Shown: piece by piece, positions 23,648 to 31,377 of the stretch
Layout of the letters: each line of letters opens with the position of its first letter
Position numbering within the stretch: position 1 is the first letter of the stretch
Source of the DNA: Peptococcaceae bacterium
GTDB lineage: Bacteria; Bacillota; Desulfitobacteriia; Desulfitobacteriales; Syntrophobotulaceae
Assembly: GCA_009783315.1 (NCBI GenBank)
Contig: WRHI01000012.1
Location: 1 to 41,926, forward strand
DNA: 41,926 nt
Direction of reading: 5' to 3'
Made by a program: the position numbers and the translations under genes
The notes under the pieces: generated by a model
Told to the model about the DNA's origin: nothing
The model's database searches: none
The model's input: only the letters and a program-made list of their open reading frames with translations

Positions 23648-25234
23648 GTGATTTTTGTTTTTGTATTAATTGGGTATCTGATGGCTGCGGCAATCGCTCT
23701 GGCAACTTTTATTATGGGAATCTATGTGCGCAATGCGCCGAAATCATTTTATTTTACCTATGTCATACTGGCAATCCTCATCTATATTGTGGGATTTATT
23801 TTTGAGATTTTGGCGGATTCACAGCAAGAGGCGATGGCGGCTACCATGGTACAGTATTGCGGCGGCCCTTTTGTCAGTCCTTTTATGTTTTTTTTCGTTT
23901 GTGAATATTGTGGCGTAAGGCTTAGAAGGCTGCATTATGCTTTGCTGCTGCTGATTCCGGCCCTCACGTGCCTTTTGCTTTGGACGTATCCGTTTAATGG
24001 GATTTATTATAACTCTCTTGAGTTTTCTCTTCTTAGCCCTGTGCCTCATTTCGACCTTGACGGATCTTTTTTCTATTATTTGTTTATAGGATACGCCGCC
24101 TTGCTTCCCATCGCGGCTATCGGCGTTTTGCTCCGGTTTTTCCGCCGCCGGGACAGGGTTTTTAAAATCCAGGCTGTTACAATCATTCTGGCAACTATTT
24201 TGCCTGTACTGAGCACCGCTTTTAATCGTTTTGTTGTCGCTCGTCTGGGGTTCGATACGACGCCTCTTTTTTTGAGCGTTTCGTGTTTGCTTCTGGGTTA
24301 TTCTATGCTGCAGCTGGGCCTTTATCGCATCGCGCCGATCGCCCGGGAAAAGATTATTGAGACGATGAGCGACGGCTTTGTTCTTCTGGATATGCAGGGC
24401 AGTTTCATTGACGCCAACTCTGAGGCCAAACGCCTTTTGCCGCGGCTGGCGTTTACCAGTGTGGGTATGAAATTAGATGAGGTGGAAGACCTGGCCTGGT
24501 TGAGCGCTCCGAACAACACGGCTGGGAAAGAGTTCAATTTCACGGAATCGGACGGCGCTGTGAAACATTACCGCGTTTCTGAAACGGAGATTTCTCATGC
24601 CGATAGACCCATTTGCCGCTGTTTGATGATCTATGACGTCACCGATACGAGACAGGTTCTGGATGAAGTCAGTTCTCTGGCCGAGCGCGATACCCTCACC
24701 GGCCTCATGAACCGCGGCGCTTTCAATCGCAAGGCCAAGCCTTTATTCGATAGCGTCGCCAGAAGCGGTGATGACGCCTGTCTGTTAATGCTTGATCTTG
24801 ATTGTTTCAAAAACATTAATGATTTATATGGTCATCTCAAGGGAGATGAGGTTCTCAAAGGGATCGCCGTTCTGCTGTCTTCACGGTTTCGCGCCACCGA
24901 CCTGGTGACGCGTTATGGCGGGGAAGAGTTCTGCGTTTTTCTGCCGAATATTTCGGAAGATAACGCGTTGGACATCGCGCGGGAACTGCGGCTGCGCGCG
25001 GCAAAGCAGGATTTCGTCGCCGATGGCGAAATCTTTCATTCCACAATCAGCATTGGTTTAGCGGTTTATGACTTCAAACGGCATCATCATCTGGAAGCCT
25101 TGCTGGCCGATGCGGATACAGCTCTTTATGCCGCGAAAAACAAGGGCCGGAATACGATCTATGTCGCCAGGATTGCGGATGGGTCCGGGGGGATGCCTGA
25201 GGATACTTGGATTACTCTTGAGTGCGCGCTGTAG
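23648..25234 (+). CDS. 7TM-PAS-GGDEF diguanylate cyclase, paralogue 2
   Basis: 528 residues with the same architecture as the preceding gene and high similarity throughout. Examples are the YCGGPFVSPFMFFFVCEYCG segment, IIETMSDGFVLLDMQGSFID at the PAS start, and the GGDEF domain with DTLTGLMNRGAFN, DLDCFKNINDLYGH, RATD and GGEEF. Active site and inhibitory site are both intact. The start is GTG at 23648 with GGGGAGAAC just upstream. It arose by tandem duplication of the preceding gene, long enough ago for many substitutions. The two may sense different ligands through the membrane domain. The sensed signal is unknown. Confidence 0.92.
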   Translation: MIFVFVLIGYLMAAAIALATFIMGIYVRNAPKSFYFTYVILAILIYIVGFIFEILADSQQEAMAATMVQYCGGPFVSPFMFFFVCEYCGVRLRRLHYALLLLIPALTCLLLWTYPFNGIYYNSLEFSLLSPVPHFDLDGSFFYYLFIGYAALLPIAAIGVLLRFFRRRDRVFKIQAVTIILATILPVLSTAFNRFVVARLGFDTTPLFLSVSCLLLGYSMLQLGLYRIAPIAREKIIETMSDGFVLLDMQGSFIDANSEAKRLLPRLAFTSVGMKLDEVEDLAWLSAPNNTAGKEFNFTESDGAVKHYRVSETEISHADRPICRCLMIYDVTDTRQVLDEVSSLAERDTLTGLMNRGAFNRKAKPLFDSVARSGDDACLLMLDLDCFKNINDLYGHLKGDEVLKGIAVLLSSRFRATDLVTRYGGEEFCVFLPNISEDNALDIARELRLRAAKQDFVADGEIFHSTISIGLAVYDFKRHHHLEALLADADTALYAAKNKGRNTIYVARIADGSGGMPEDTWITLECAL

Positions 25235-25259
25235 CGTTTGGGGGGAAGCGGCAGGTGAA

Positions 25260-25282
25260 GGGCTGAGGCCCCGTCCTCAAGC
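25260..25282. terminator. Possible weak terminator hairpin between convergent genes
   Basis: GGCTGAGG and CCTCAAGCC can pair with one bulge, between the convergent GGDEF and PBP genes. No good T run is seen. A second inverted pair, GCAAACCCAA/TTGGGTTTGC, lies at about 25321-25372. Confidence 0.35.
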
Positions 25283-25386
25283 CGTTCTTCGGTCTGGTGA
25301 ATCACTAGGCGACCTCCGCTGCAAACCCAAAACTCGTTCTGCTTTGCTCCACTCAGACAGTTGGGTTTGCGTGCGCTCCCGTTTAG

Positions 25387-27357
25387 CTACCAGTTGGGTT
25401 GCGTTTGGACAGAATGGCCTTCCAAGGCCGCTGTCATTACTTTGTTCCAGATCGTGACGGGGTGGGTCCCGCCGTGCTCTGCAAGGAGAAAATGGTTCCT
25501 ATCAGTTATGTCGAAACCCATCCAAACAGCGGCTGTATACAGTGGGCTGTAGCCGATGAACCATGCATCCGAATTGGCGAAAGCTCCGCCATAGGTGTCG
25601 GTATCTATGACAACGTTTCCGGTTTTGCCACAAATATACCAGTCACCGATGGCGGCTCGCGTGCCGGTTCCGTTACATACAACTCCGCGCAATAGCTCAT
25701 CTACGGCGTGGGCGGTCATGTTTTGCATGACTTGGCGGTTCTGCGCCGGAGGCTCCAGAATAGCGAGTCCGTTGACATCGGTTATTTTGGTAACGCATCT
25801 TGGTTCCTTCAGCAGGCCGCCGCTAGGGAAGGCAGCGTAAGCCGTTACCATTTCCAGAGGCGTCGCCTCAAAGCTCCCCAACGCGTTGGCGTAATTCTCG
25901 TAGTTGGTGTTGACCATTTCCAGCCCCATGTTCTTGGCAAAATTCCAGCAGTGTTCCGGGCCGGCTGCCATGTAAAGTTTGACGGCGTAAATGTTTATGG
26001 ATACGGCCACAGCCGTACGCATAGTGATAGGTCCCCTGAAACCACCGCCGGAGTTCTGAGGCGACCAGACGCCAACTGTTATGGGTTCGTCAACCAGAAC
26101 CGTATTGGCGTCAAAACGCCCGGTTTCAAGGGCCGGAGCGCAAACAATGATCGGCATGACTGCGGACCCGGGCTGCCGTTTAGCGTTTGTCGCCCGGTTA
26201 AATCCCATGGGAGCGGCGTATTCGCGTCCGCCGACCATACAGACAACATCCCCCGCAGCATTATCCAGCATCACAATGGCGCCCTGTGGACGAATGCCAT
26301 CCTGGCTGTCAGGGGGAAAATGATCCGGATTCTTCATGGCGTCTTCCGCGGCTTGCTGTATCTTGGCGTCAATGGTTGTATGAATACGAAGTCCGCCATT
26401 GTAAACCTGCTCGTATGTGAGATTGTACATCGCCGGATTGACCAAGCATGCAACAACATAGTCCACAAAATATGGGTATTTTATCGGTGTGTTCAACCCT
26501 GGATCGAGTATGACCTCATCGGCGACAATCTCTTCTACATATGTGAAGGGTTCATCCTGATATTGTTCGTATTCAGTACCGGAAATCAGATCATTATCAA
26601 GCATGATGCTGAGAACAGTATTGCGGCGCTGTTGGGCCGTTTCAGAGTGAAAATAGGGATCATAGGCGCCAGGGGCTTGCGGCAGACCGCAGAGCAAAGC
26701 AATATCCGGGACGGTCAACTGATCTAGATCTTTGCCAAAATACACCCAGGCGGCGGAACGCACACCATACGCTCCGTGTCCGAAATAGACTTGAGTCATA
26801 TAAGCGGTTAGGATTTCTTCTTTTGTATGCAGACGCTCGATCTGCCTGGCCAGATTCATTTCCTGGATCTTGCGTCTAAGACCGGACAGACCGCCGCGAG
26901 TTCTCTCACCAGGCTCAATGACCGTGTTTCTGGCCAATTGTACCGTCAGGGAGCTGCCGCCCGGTTGCGCGGGATTGGCCAGATTTCCCATGCCCTGTTT
27001 AAGGACGCGCGCCAGATCAAACCCTTTGTGTTTGTAGAAGGTCTCATCTTCTACCGCCACTATCGTGTGAATCAGAAGTTCCGGCAGATCTTCATACTGA
27101 AAAGGAAAGCGGCTATGGGGAGACATACTTAGCTGGGCAATTTCATTACCATCTTTGTCATACACCAGAGAAGGATAAAGATGTTGACTCAACATGCCGG
27201 GGTTCCACTCCGGCGTACTCGCAACAGCTGCCCAGACGAAAATGCCCAAACTCAAGAAGCTAAGAAGAAACAACGTCCCCAGACCCAGAAGCGTACATCT
27301 CAGGATAACACGTTTCATGGAACCGGCGCCTTTCAGTTTCTTAAAAAATTTCTTCAT
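25387..27357 (-). CDS. Class A penicillin-binding protein with altered SxxK motif
   Basis: 656 residues from the ATG at 27357, which has GAGAGG at proper distance; residue numbers here count from an in-frame ATG at 27363. A short cytoplasmic part and one membrane anchor (about 19-48) come first. The GT51 glycosyltransferase domain has the catalytic EDETFYKHKG (Glu105), GGSSLTVQLARN and RKIQEMNLARQIE. The transpeptidase domain has SIN (455-457) and KTG (580-582). In the active-site motif, GSxxKP of homologues reads GSAVMP here, so Ser400 is present but the lysine is Met403 (codon 26157-26155). Glycan polymerisation should be intact; transpeptidation and beta-lactam binding may be lost or altered. 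It is a single gene, with a long spacer on its 3' side. Confidence 0.93.
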   Translation of the reverse strand: MKKFFKKLKGAGSMKRVILRCTLLGLGTLFLLSFLSLGIFVWAAVASTPEWNPGMLSQHLYPSLVYDKDGNEIAQLSMSPHSRFPFQYEDLPELLIHTIVAVEDETFYKHKGFDLARVLKQGMGNLANPAQPGGSSLTVQLARNTVIEPGERTRGGLSGLRRKIQEMNLARQIERLHTKEEILTAYMTQVYFGHGAYGVRSAAWVYFGKDLDQLTVPDIALLCGLPQAPGAYDPYFHSETAQQRRNTVLSIMLDNDLISGTEYEQYQDEPFTYVEEIVADEVILDPGLNTPIKYPYFVDYVVACLVNPAMYNLTYEQVYNGGLRIHTTIDAKIQQAAEDAMKNPDHFPPDSQDGIRPQGAIVMLDNAAGDVVCMVGGREYAAPMGFNRATNAKRQPGSAVMPIIVCAPALETGRFDANTVLVDEPITVGVWSPQNSGGGFRGPITMRTAVAVSINIYAVKLYMAAGPEHCWNFAKNMGLEMVNTNYENYANALGSFEATPLEMVTAYAAFPSGGLLKEPRCVTKITDVNGLAILEPPAQNRQVMQNMTAHAVDELLRGVVCNGTGTRAAIGDWYICGKTGNVVIDTDTYGGAFANSDAWFIGYSPLYTAAVWMGFDITDRNHFLLAEHGGTHPVTIWNKVMTAALEGHSVQTQPNW

Positions 27358-27400
27358 GATCATACCTCTCTAGCTTTTCTGCTTATTTCCTTGTCAGATA

Positions 27401-29092
27401 TCAGCTGTTGATAGCACTATCCCGAAAGGGCGCCCTGAATCTTTCCGCCAGTTCCCATGGCCCATCAAGCCGGCAACTTTCAAACCTCGCTTTGATATAG
27501 TTGCCGGAGCCTTTGCCACAGATCAACGTGTAGACGCCGCCGGCATAGGTCAGCGAATCAACCTTAGTCAAACTCCCAACAGAGATCTCTCCCTTGCCGG
27601 CTTCTCTCTGAATCTCTTCCTCCGGCAGCGCCGTCTGCCGCCAACTCTCGCCGCCATCCCAGGTGCAGAACAGCGTCGGCGCCACGGCATCCGCGAAGCT
27701 GACGGAGCTTTGTAAAGACAACACGCCATAGCTGCTGTCCACAAAGCTCATGCCTGTCAAAACCCGGTTTGTGCCGCTGAAAGGCAGTTTTTTCCTGATC
27801 CAAGACACCCCTCCGTCATGGGTAAAGTACGCGAATTTCATTTCACCCCTTCCTGCGGACCAGTTGCTGCCTAGCGCCGCGAAGCCCTCCTTGCTGCTTG
27901 TGAATCCGATGATCCTGCTAACAATGGGCAGATCCGGCGTGCTCTCCGCAGGATTGTGCCCCAGGTCAAAGGGTATCGTTTGCCACGTCGCGCCATCGTC
28001 ATGAGATAATCGCAATTTCGGTGTTTTCCCAAATATAACGGCAATGACGCCGCCCGGCTCAGGCGAAATATAGAAGCTGTCTTCCGGAATGGTGTGGTAG
28101 CTTCCGTAGAAATCCATGGTCTCTTGCATATCCTCCAAAGAAATATCCACATCAATCCAAGTTTCTCCGTAGTCGCGGGTCACTTTCATTCTGTTGACTT
28201 CAATACGATACTCCTGAGGCGTCCTATCGCTTTGGGCTCCTGAGGTTGACAGGGGCCATGAAGCCAACTTGTAAATAATCACATTCTCCCCCACCATGCT
28301 AATACCATCATAAAGGGTGACGTATATGGCGGTTTTGCTGTCACTTTTGCCGCCCTGCCCCTGGCGATATTCCTTCAGAGACATGGCCGGAATCGGACTG
28401 TTTTGGCCGCCGTCAATGATGGGCTGATTAGGCGTAATCTGGGTGTTGGCGCGGAACTGCAGCACATATCCAGGAAAATCGAGACTGGCGATTTGTTCTC
28501 TGAGAGGGATTCTTTTGATCTGCTCGGAAATATATGAGACATCATAGTTTTCCGTGTAGACAATAGGAGATTGATAACTATCAATAGGGCTCGCTTCCGC
28601 ATCTGTGAAAAAATTCATCCGGGCGTTCGTGTAATCATACTGAAATCTGTACTTCCCTTTGTATTCGCCGGCACCGTTAAAGCTGTACAGAAGCAAGTCA
28701 AAATCCTCTATATGGCCTTGCGGTGAAACCCGGGCTGATAGATATGCGATATTGAGTTTTTCCGGCATTTGTGTGTATCTTCGGAGGGTTTCCTCCAGAC
28801 CTTGAATGCCTTCTTTTTGAACATTGATTTTTTTCAGGGATACCACTTGGGCCCCTTGTACAAAAGGCGCCCGAGCAGTTTGAAAGGTTAAGGGCGCTAT
28901 TCTTGGTATCAGCAGGGCAGCCATGAGCAATACGCCGGCCGCTATCGCCCCCCATTGCAGCCATTGTTTGCGGAGGTTTCTTCTGCCTGATTCCATGTCC
29001 GCGCCCACTATGAGGTCATCGTCAAGGCCTCCCAACGCTTCATAAAGCATAATAGCCTTGTTTCTGTCGCTTTTGCTGTTGTCGTCTTTCAT
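27401..29092 (-). CDS. Anti-sigma-factor-like membrane protein with Asp-box repeats
   Basis: About 563 residues from MKDDNSKSDRNKA. An N-terminal cytoplasmic part of about 45 residues is followed by one membrane helix (WLQWGAIAAGVLLMAALLIP) and a large extracellular region. The latter contains at least four Asp-box/BNR motifs (TRDYGETWI, SHDDGATWQ, THDGGVSWI, TWDGGESWR), as in beta-propellers of sialidase or YCF48 type. The start codon overlaps the stop of the ECF sigma gene in ATGA, so it is very likely its anti-sigma factor or membrane sensor. The N-terminal part has no obvious zinc-binding HxxxCxxC motif. The extracellular ligand is unknown. The upstream in-frame extension inside the sigma gene is rejected. 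Confidence 0.8.
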   Translation of the reverse strand: MKDDNSKSDRNKAIMLYEALGGLDDDLIVGADMESGRRNLRKQWLQWGAIAAGVLLMAALLIPRIAPLTFQTARAPFVQGAQVVSLKKINVQKEGIQGLEETLRRYTQMPEKLNIAYLSARVSPQGHIEDFDLLLYSFNGAGEYKGKYRFQYDYTNARMNFFTDAEASPIDSYQSPIVYTENYDVSYISEQIKRIPLREQIASLDFPGYVLQFRANTQITPNQPIIDGGQNSPIPAMSLKEYRQGQGGKSDSKTAIYVTLYDGISMVGENVIIYKLASWPLSTSGAQSDRTPQEYRIEVNRMKVTRDYGETWIDVDISLEDMQETMDFYGSYHTIPEDSFYISPEPGGVIAVIFGKTPKLRLSHDDGATWQTIPFDLGHNPAESTPDLPIVSRIIGFTSSKEGFAALGSNWSAGRGEMKFAYFTHDGGVSWIRKKLPFSGTNRVLTGMSFVDSSYGVLSLQSSVSFADAVAPTLFCTWDGGESWRQTALPEEEIQREAGKGEISVGSLTKVDSLTYAGGVYTLICGKGSGNYIKARFESCRLDGPWELAERFRAPFRDSAINS

Positions 29093-29649
29093 ATAGTGAC
29101 CCCCTCTCGTTCCAGATGCTTTTTCAGTTTTTCCCGGCATCTGAAGAGCGTTGTTTTGACCTTGCTTTCACTGATGCTCATTTTTGCTGAGATGTCTCGA
29201 ATGGCGTCGCTGTATACGTACCTTCTGATAAAGATAAGTTGACTCTCTTGGGAGAGGGTTTTCACAAAAGTGTTAATATGTTCGGTAAGCATCTTCATCT
29301 CGCACATGTCATCGGTTCCGTTCCTTGATGAAATACAGTCCTCCAGTTCGTCAAAGATAAGCTCTATCTCACCGGAGCCACGTTTCAAAGTGTTCTTGTG
29401 TCTATATCTGTTCAGGGAAAGGTTGCGCGTAATTCTGGCCAGATAAGCGCGCAAAGACGCGGGTTTCTGAGGCGGAATGGCGTTCCAAAGATTCATATAC
29501 GCGTCGTTGACACATTCGTCAGCGTCTTCGCTGTTGTGAAGAATGTTTATGGCGATACTTCTACAGTATTTTTCGTACTTGAGAACCGTTTCCGCGATGG
29601 CGCTTTCAGAACGGTTCCAGAACAAATCGATGATGAGATGATCTTCCAA
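29089..29649 (-). CDS. ECF-type RNA polymerase sigma factor, probable TTG start
   Basis: About 186 residues starting (L/M)EDHLIIDLFWNRSESAI, a common beginning for this sigma family. Region 2 is seen in YCRSIAINILHNSEDADECV and AYLARITRNLSLNRYRHKN. Region 4 is seen in LSQESQLIFIRRYVYSDAI and ISAKMSISESKVKTTLFRCR. The TTG at 29649 is chosen because AAGGGG lies 9 nt upstream. The frame stays open for another 98 codons, but these run through the 176-bp hairpin element (29776-29951) and are not sigma-like. It overlaps its likely anti-sigma gene by 4 nt. The regulon cannot be inferred from this window; the hairpin element lies in the place where its promoter should be. Confidence 0.85.
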   Translation of the reverse strand: MEDHLIIDLFWNRSESAIAETVLKYEKYCRSIAINILHNSEDADECVNDAYMNLWNAIPPQKPASLRAYLARITRNLSLNRYRHKNTLKRGSGEIELIFDELEDCISSRNGTDDMCEMKMLTEHINTFVKTLSQESQLIFIRRYVYSDAIRDISAKMSISESKVKTTLFRCREKLKKHLEREGVTI

Positions 29650-29775
29650 GCGCGTCAACCCCTTGGTGGTGTCTTGTGTAACATTGAATCCCACTCTCAG
29701 TTTAGAGCCTTTCACTTTTACAGACAACAAAAACCGACCCGGGTTACAAGGAAAAACCTGTCTTTTCGCCGGGGG

Positions 29776-29951
29776 ATACAGTTCAATGAGGCACGAGGTA
29801 GGGTTTGGTGAGCGGGAGAATCCAAGCGCCTCTCTGCCTGACGCAACCTCAAAAGGCGAAAAAAGTTCGCGGGCTTTTGGAGTCTCCCTCTCACCAAACC
29901 CTACCTCGGGACTGTTACGAGCCCACATAATATCCATCTCCATTCACCATT
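29776..29951. repeat. 176-bp hairpin element, copy 4
   Basis: Same length and ends as copy 2 (11713-11888), with only scattered substitutions. The stem is AGGTAGGGTTTGGTGAGCGG paired with the matching right arm (CTCACCAAACCCTACCT). It lies between the sigma gene and spoIIP, near both 5' ends. Confidence 0.88.
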
Positions 29952-30053
29952 AGATTGCAGGAGAACCGCAGTAGATATTTCTATTTATTTTTTTGTCGCT
30001 TCCTGTACTTTTAAAACATGCACCCAGCGGAAACTTGCTTCTATATTTCTGCT

Positions 30054-30074
30054 TGTCCTCATAGTATGATGAGG
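30054..30074 (+). promoter_or_regulatory. Possible sigma-E-like promoter of spoIIP
   Basis: ATATT followed after 12 nt by CATAGTAT. The -10 fits the CATAnnnT pattern of sporulation sigma E promoters, but the spacing is 2 nt short of the usual. spoIIP is sigma E-dependent in Bacillus subtilis. Confidence 0.3.
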
Positions 30075-30104
30075 ATAACACCGACCAACGAAGAAGGAGA
30101 CCCT

Positions 30105-31193
30105 ATGCAGCCAAAAACATCTTACATGAAACACACCCTCTCTCGCAGCCGCTACTCAAGCATGCTGGTTGGCAAAATTGCTCAAAGCATTCTTGCTCTC
30201 TCAGTTTCTTTCTGCGCGTTTCTTTTCATGGCTTCCGGCGGGCAAATGAGCCAGATCGTTAATGTCCTCAACTCCCAACAGTTTCCTTATGAGATTGTTC
30301 TTCTGGAGGGATTGCCCGGTCTAAGTCAGCCGAAACATGACCAACTTATGCAAGCGCGTACGCAGACGCTGAGTCTGGGTCTGTTTTTGCTGACGGGAGT
30401 CAATGTGGCAGATCAACGGACCTATTTTCTGCATTATTTGTCTCCGCCCAAAGAAGGTCCGGCTTGGCTGGGCTGGGCCTATTCGCCGCGAGATCCTGAG
30501 ATGGAGGGTGCCCCTCAGGATGCTGCTTCCGAATCCTCTGATTCCGCCACATCTCCGGCGTTTGCGCCGAAGCCGGCTCCGGATTATCCCCTCGCCTCTG
30601 GTGCGGTTCTGGTCGGCCTTTACAACACCCATACATCAGAATCGTATATCGGCGGCGGCGGCAAGGAGCGCGCGGAAAAAGGCACAAGCGGCGATGTCGC
30701 CGTCTTCAGCAAGAGTTTGGCGTCGAACCTTAACGCCCGTAACATTCCCACCGTCTATGATCCCAGCATTAATGACACAAATTTTCCACAGGCTTACACA
30801 TCTTCTTATTGGTCGGCCAAGGGTCTTTTAGACACTTATCCCGACATGCGGCTGCTTTTGGATATCCATCGCGACGGGCTGCCTCAGGCTGTGGGAAAAC
30901 GCACGGTGAAAATCGACGGCAAGGATACCGCGCGGATTTTGATCATTGTCGGGCAGAAACACGTGAACTGGAAAGCCAATGACGAGTTAGCCCAGCGCCT
31001 TATCCGTGTTGGCGAGGCAAAATATCCGGGGTTGTTTTTCAGCAAAGTGCATTATGCCGCCGATGCGCGCTACAATCAGCATCTTTTTTCCGGAGCTTTG
31101 CTGCTGGAGATCGGTAGTCAGCTTAATACGCCGGAGGAATCTATGAACGCCGCCGGGCCTTTAGCGGAAGTCTTGAAAGAATGCCTTCAGTAA
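30105..31193 (+). CDS. spoIIP: Stage II sporulation protein P
   Basis: About 362 residues from MQPKTSYMKHTL, with AAGGAG 5 nt upstream. An N-terminal membrane anchor (IAQSILALSVSFCAFLFMA) is followed by a Pro/Ser-rich linker (about 135-165) and the SpoIIP catalytic domain. The latter has LYNTHTSESYIGGGG, LLLDIHRDGLPQ and ALLLEIGSQLNT, with the His and Glu zinc ligands of this amidase/endopeptidase. With SpoIID and SpoIIM it degrades peptidoglycan during engulfment of the forespore. This is direct evidence of a spore-forming organism. In-frame codons upstream of 30105 lack a ribosome binding site. Confidence 0.94.
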   Translation: MQPKTSYMKHTLSRSRYSSMLVGKIAQSILALSVSFCAFLFMASGGQMSQIVNVLNSQQFPYEIVLLEGLPGLSQPKHDQLMQARTQTLSLGLFLLTGVNVADQRTYFLHYLSPPKEGPAWLGWAYSPRDPEMEGAPQDAASESSDSATSPAFAPKPAPDYPLASGAVLVGLYNTHTSESYIGGGGKERAEKGTSGDVAVFSKSLASNLNARNIPTVYDPSINDTNFPQAYTSSYWSAKGLLDTYPDMRLLLDIHRDGLPQAVGKRTVKIDGKDTARILIIVGQKHVNWKANDELAQRLIRVGEAKYPGLFFSKVHYAADARYNQHLFSGALLLEIGSQLNTPEESMNAAGPLAEVLKECLQ

Positions 31194-31204
31194 GATTGAC
31201 TTAT

Positions 31205-31281
31205 CCTGATCCTCAATTAAAGACGTGTTAAGATTCCTGATTGATCTTGCAGCCGGCAACGGTTTTTAATTGAGGATCAGG
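31205..31281. terminator. Inverted repeat with 17-bp perfect stems after spoIIP
   Basis: CCTGATCCTCAATTAAA (31205-31221) pairs exactly with TTTAATTGAGGATCAGG (31265-31281) around a 43-nt loop. It begins 11 nt after the spoIIP stop. The loop is long and the T run after it is short (TTATTTTG), so it could be a terminator or a small mobile repeat. Confidence 0.5.
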
Positions 31282-31377
31282 GTTATTTTGCCGCTACATT
31301 TTTACGCGGATTTCGGACACCATAAGCGAGAGGGCTGGGTATAGAAAAACGAACTGTTGACAGGGAGGCCTTATTGT

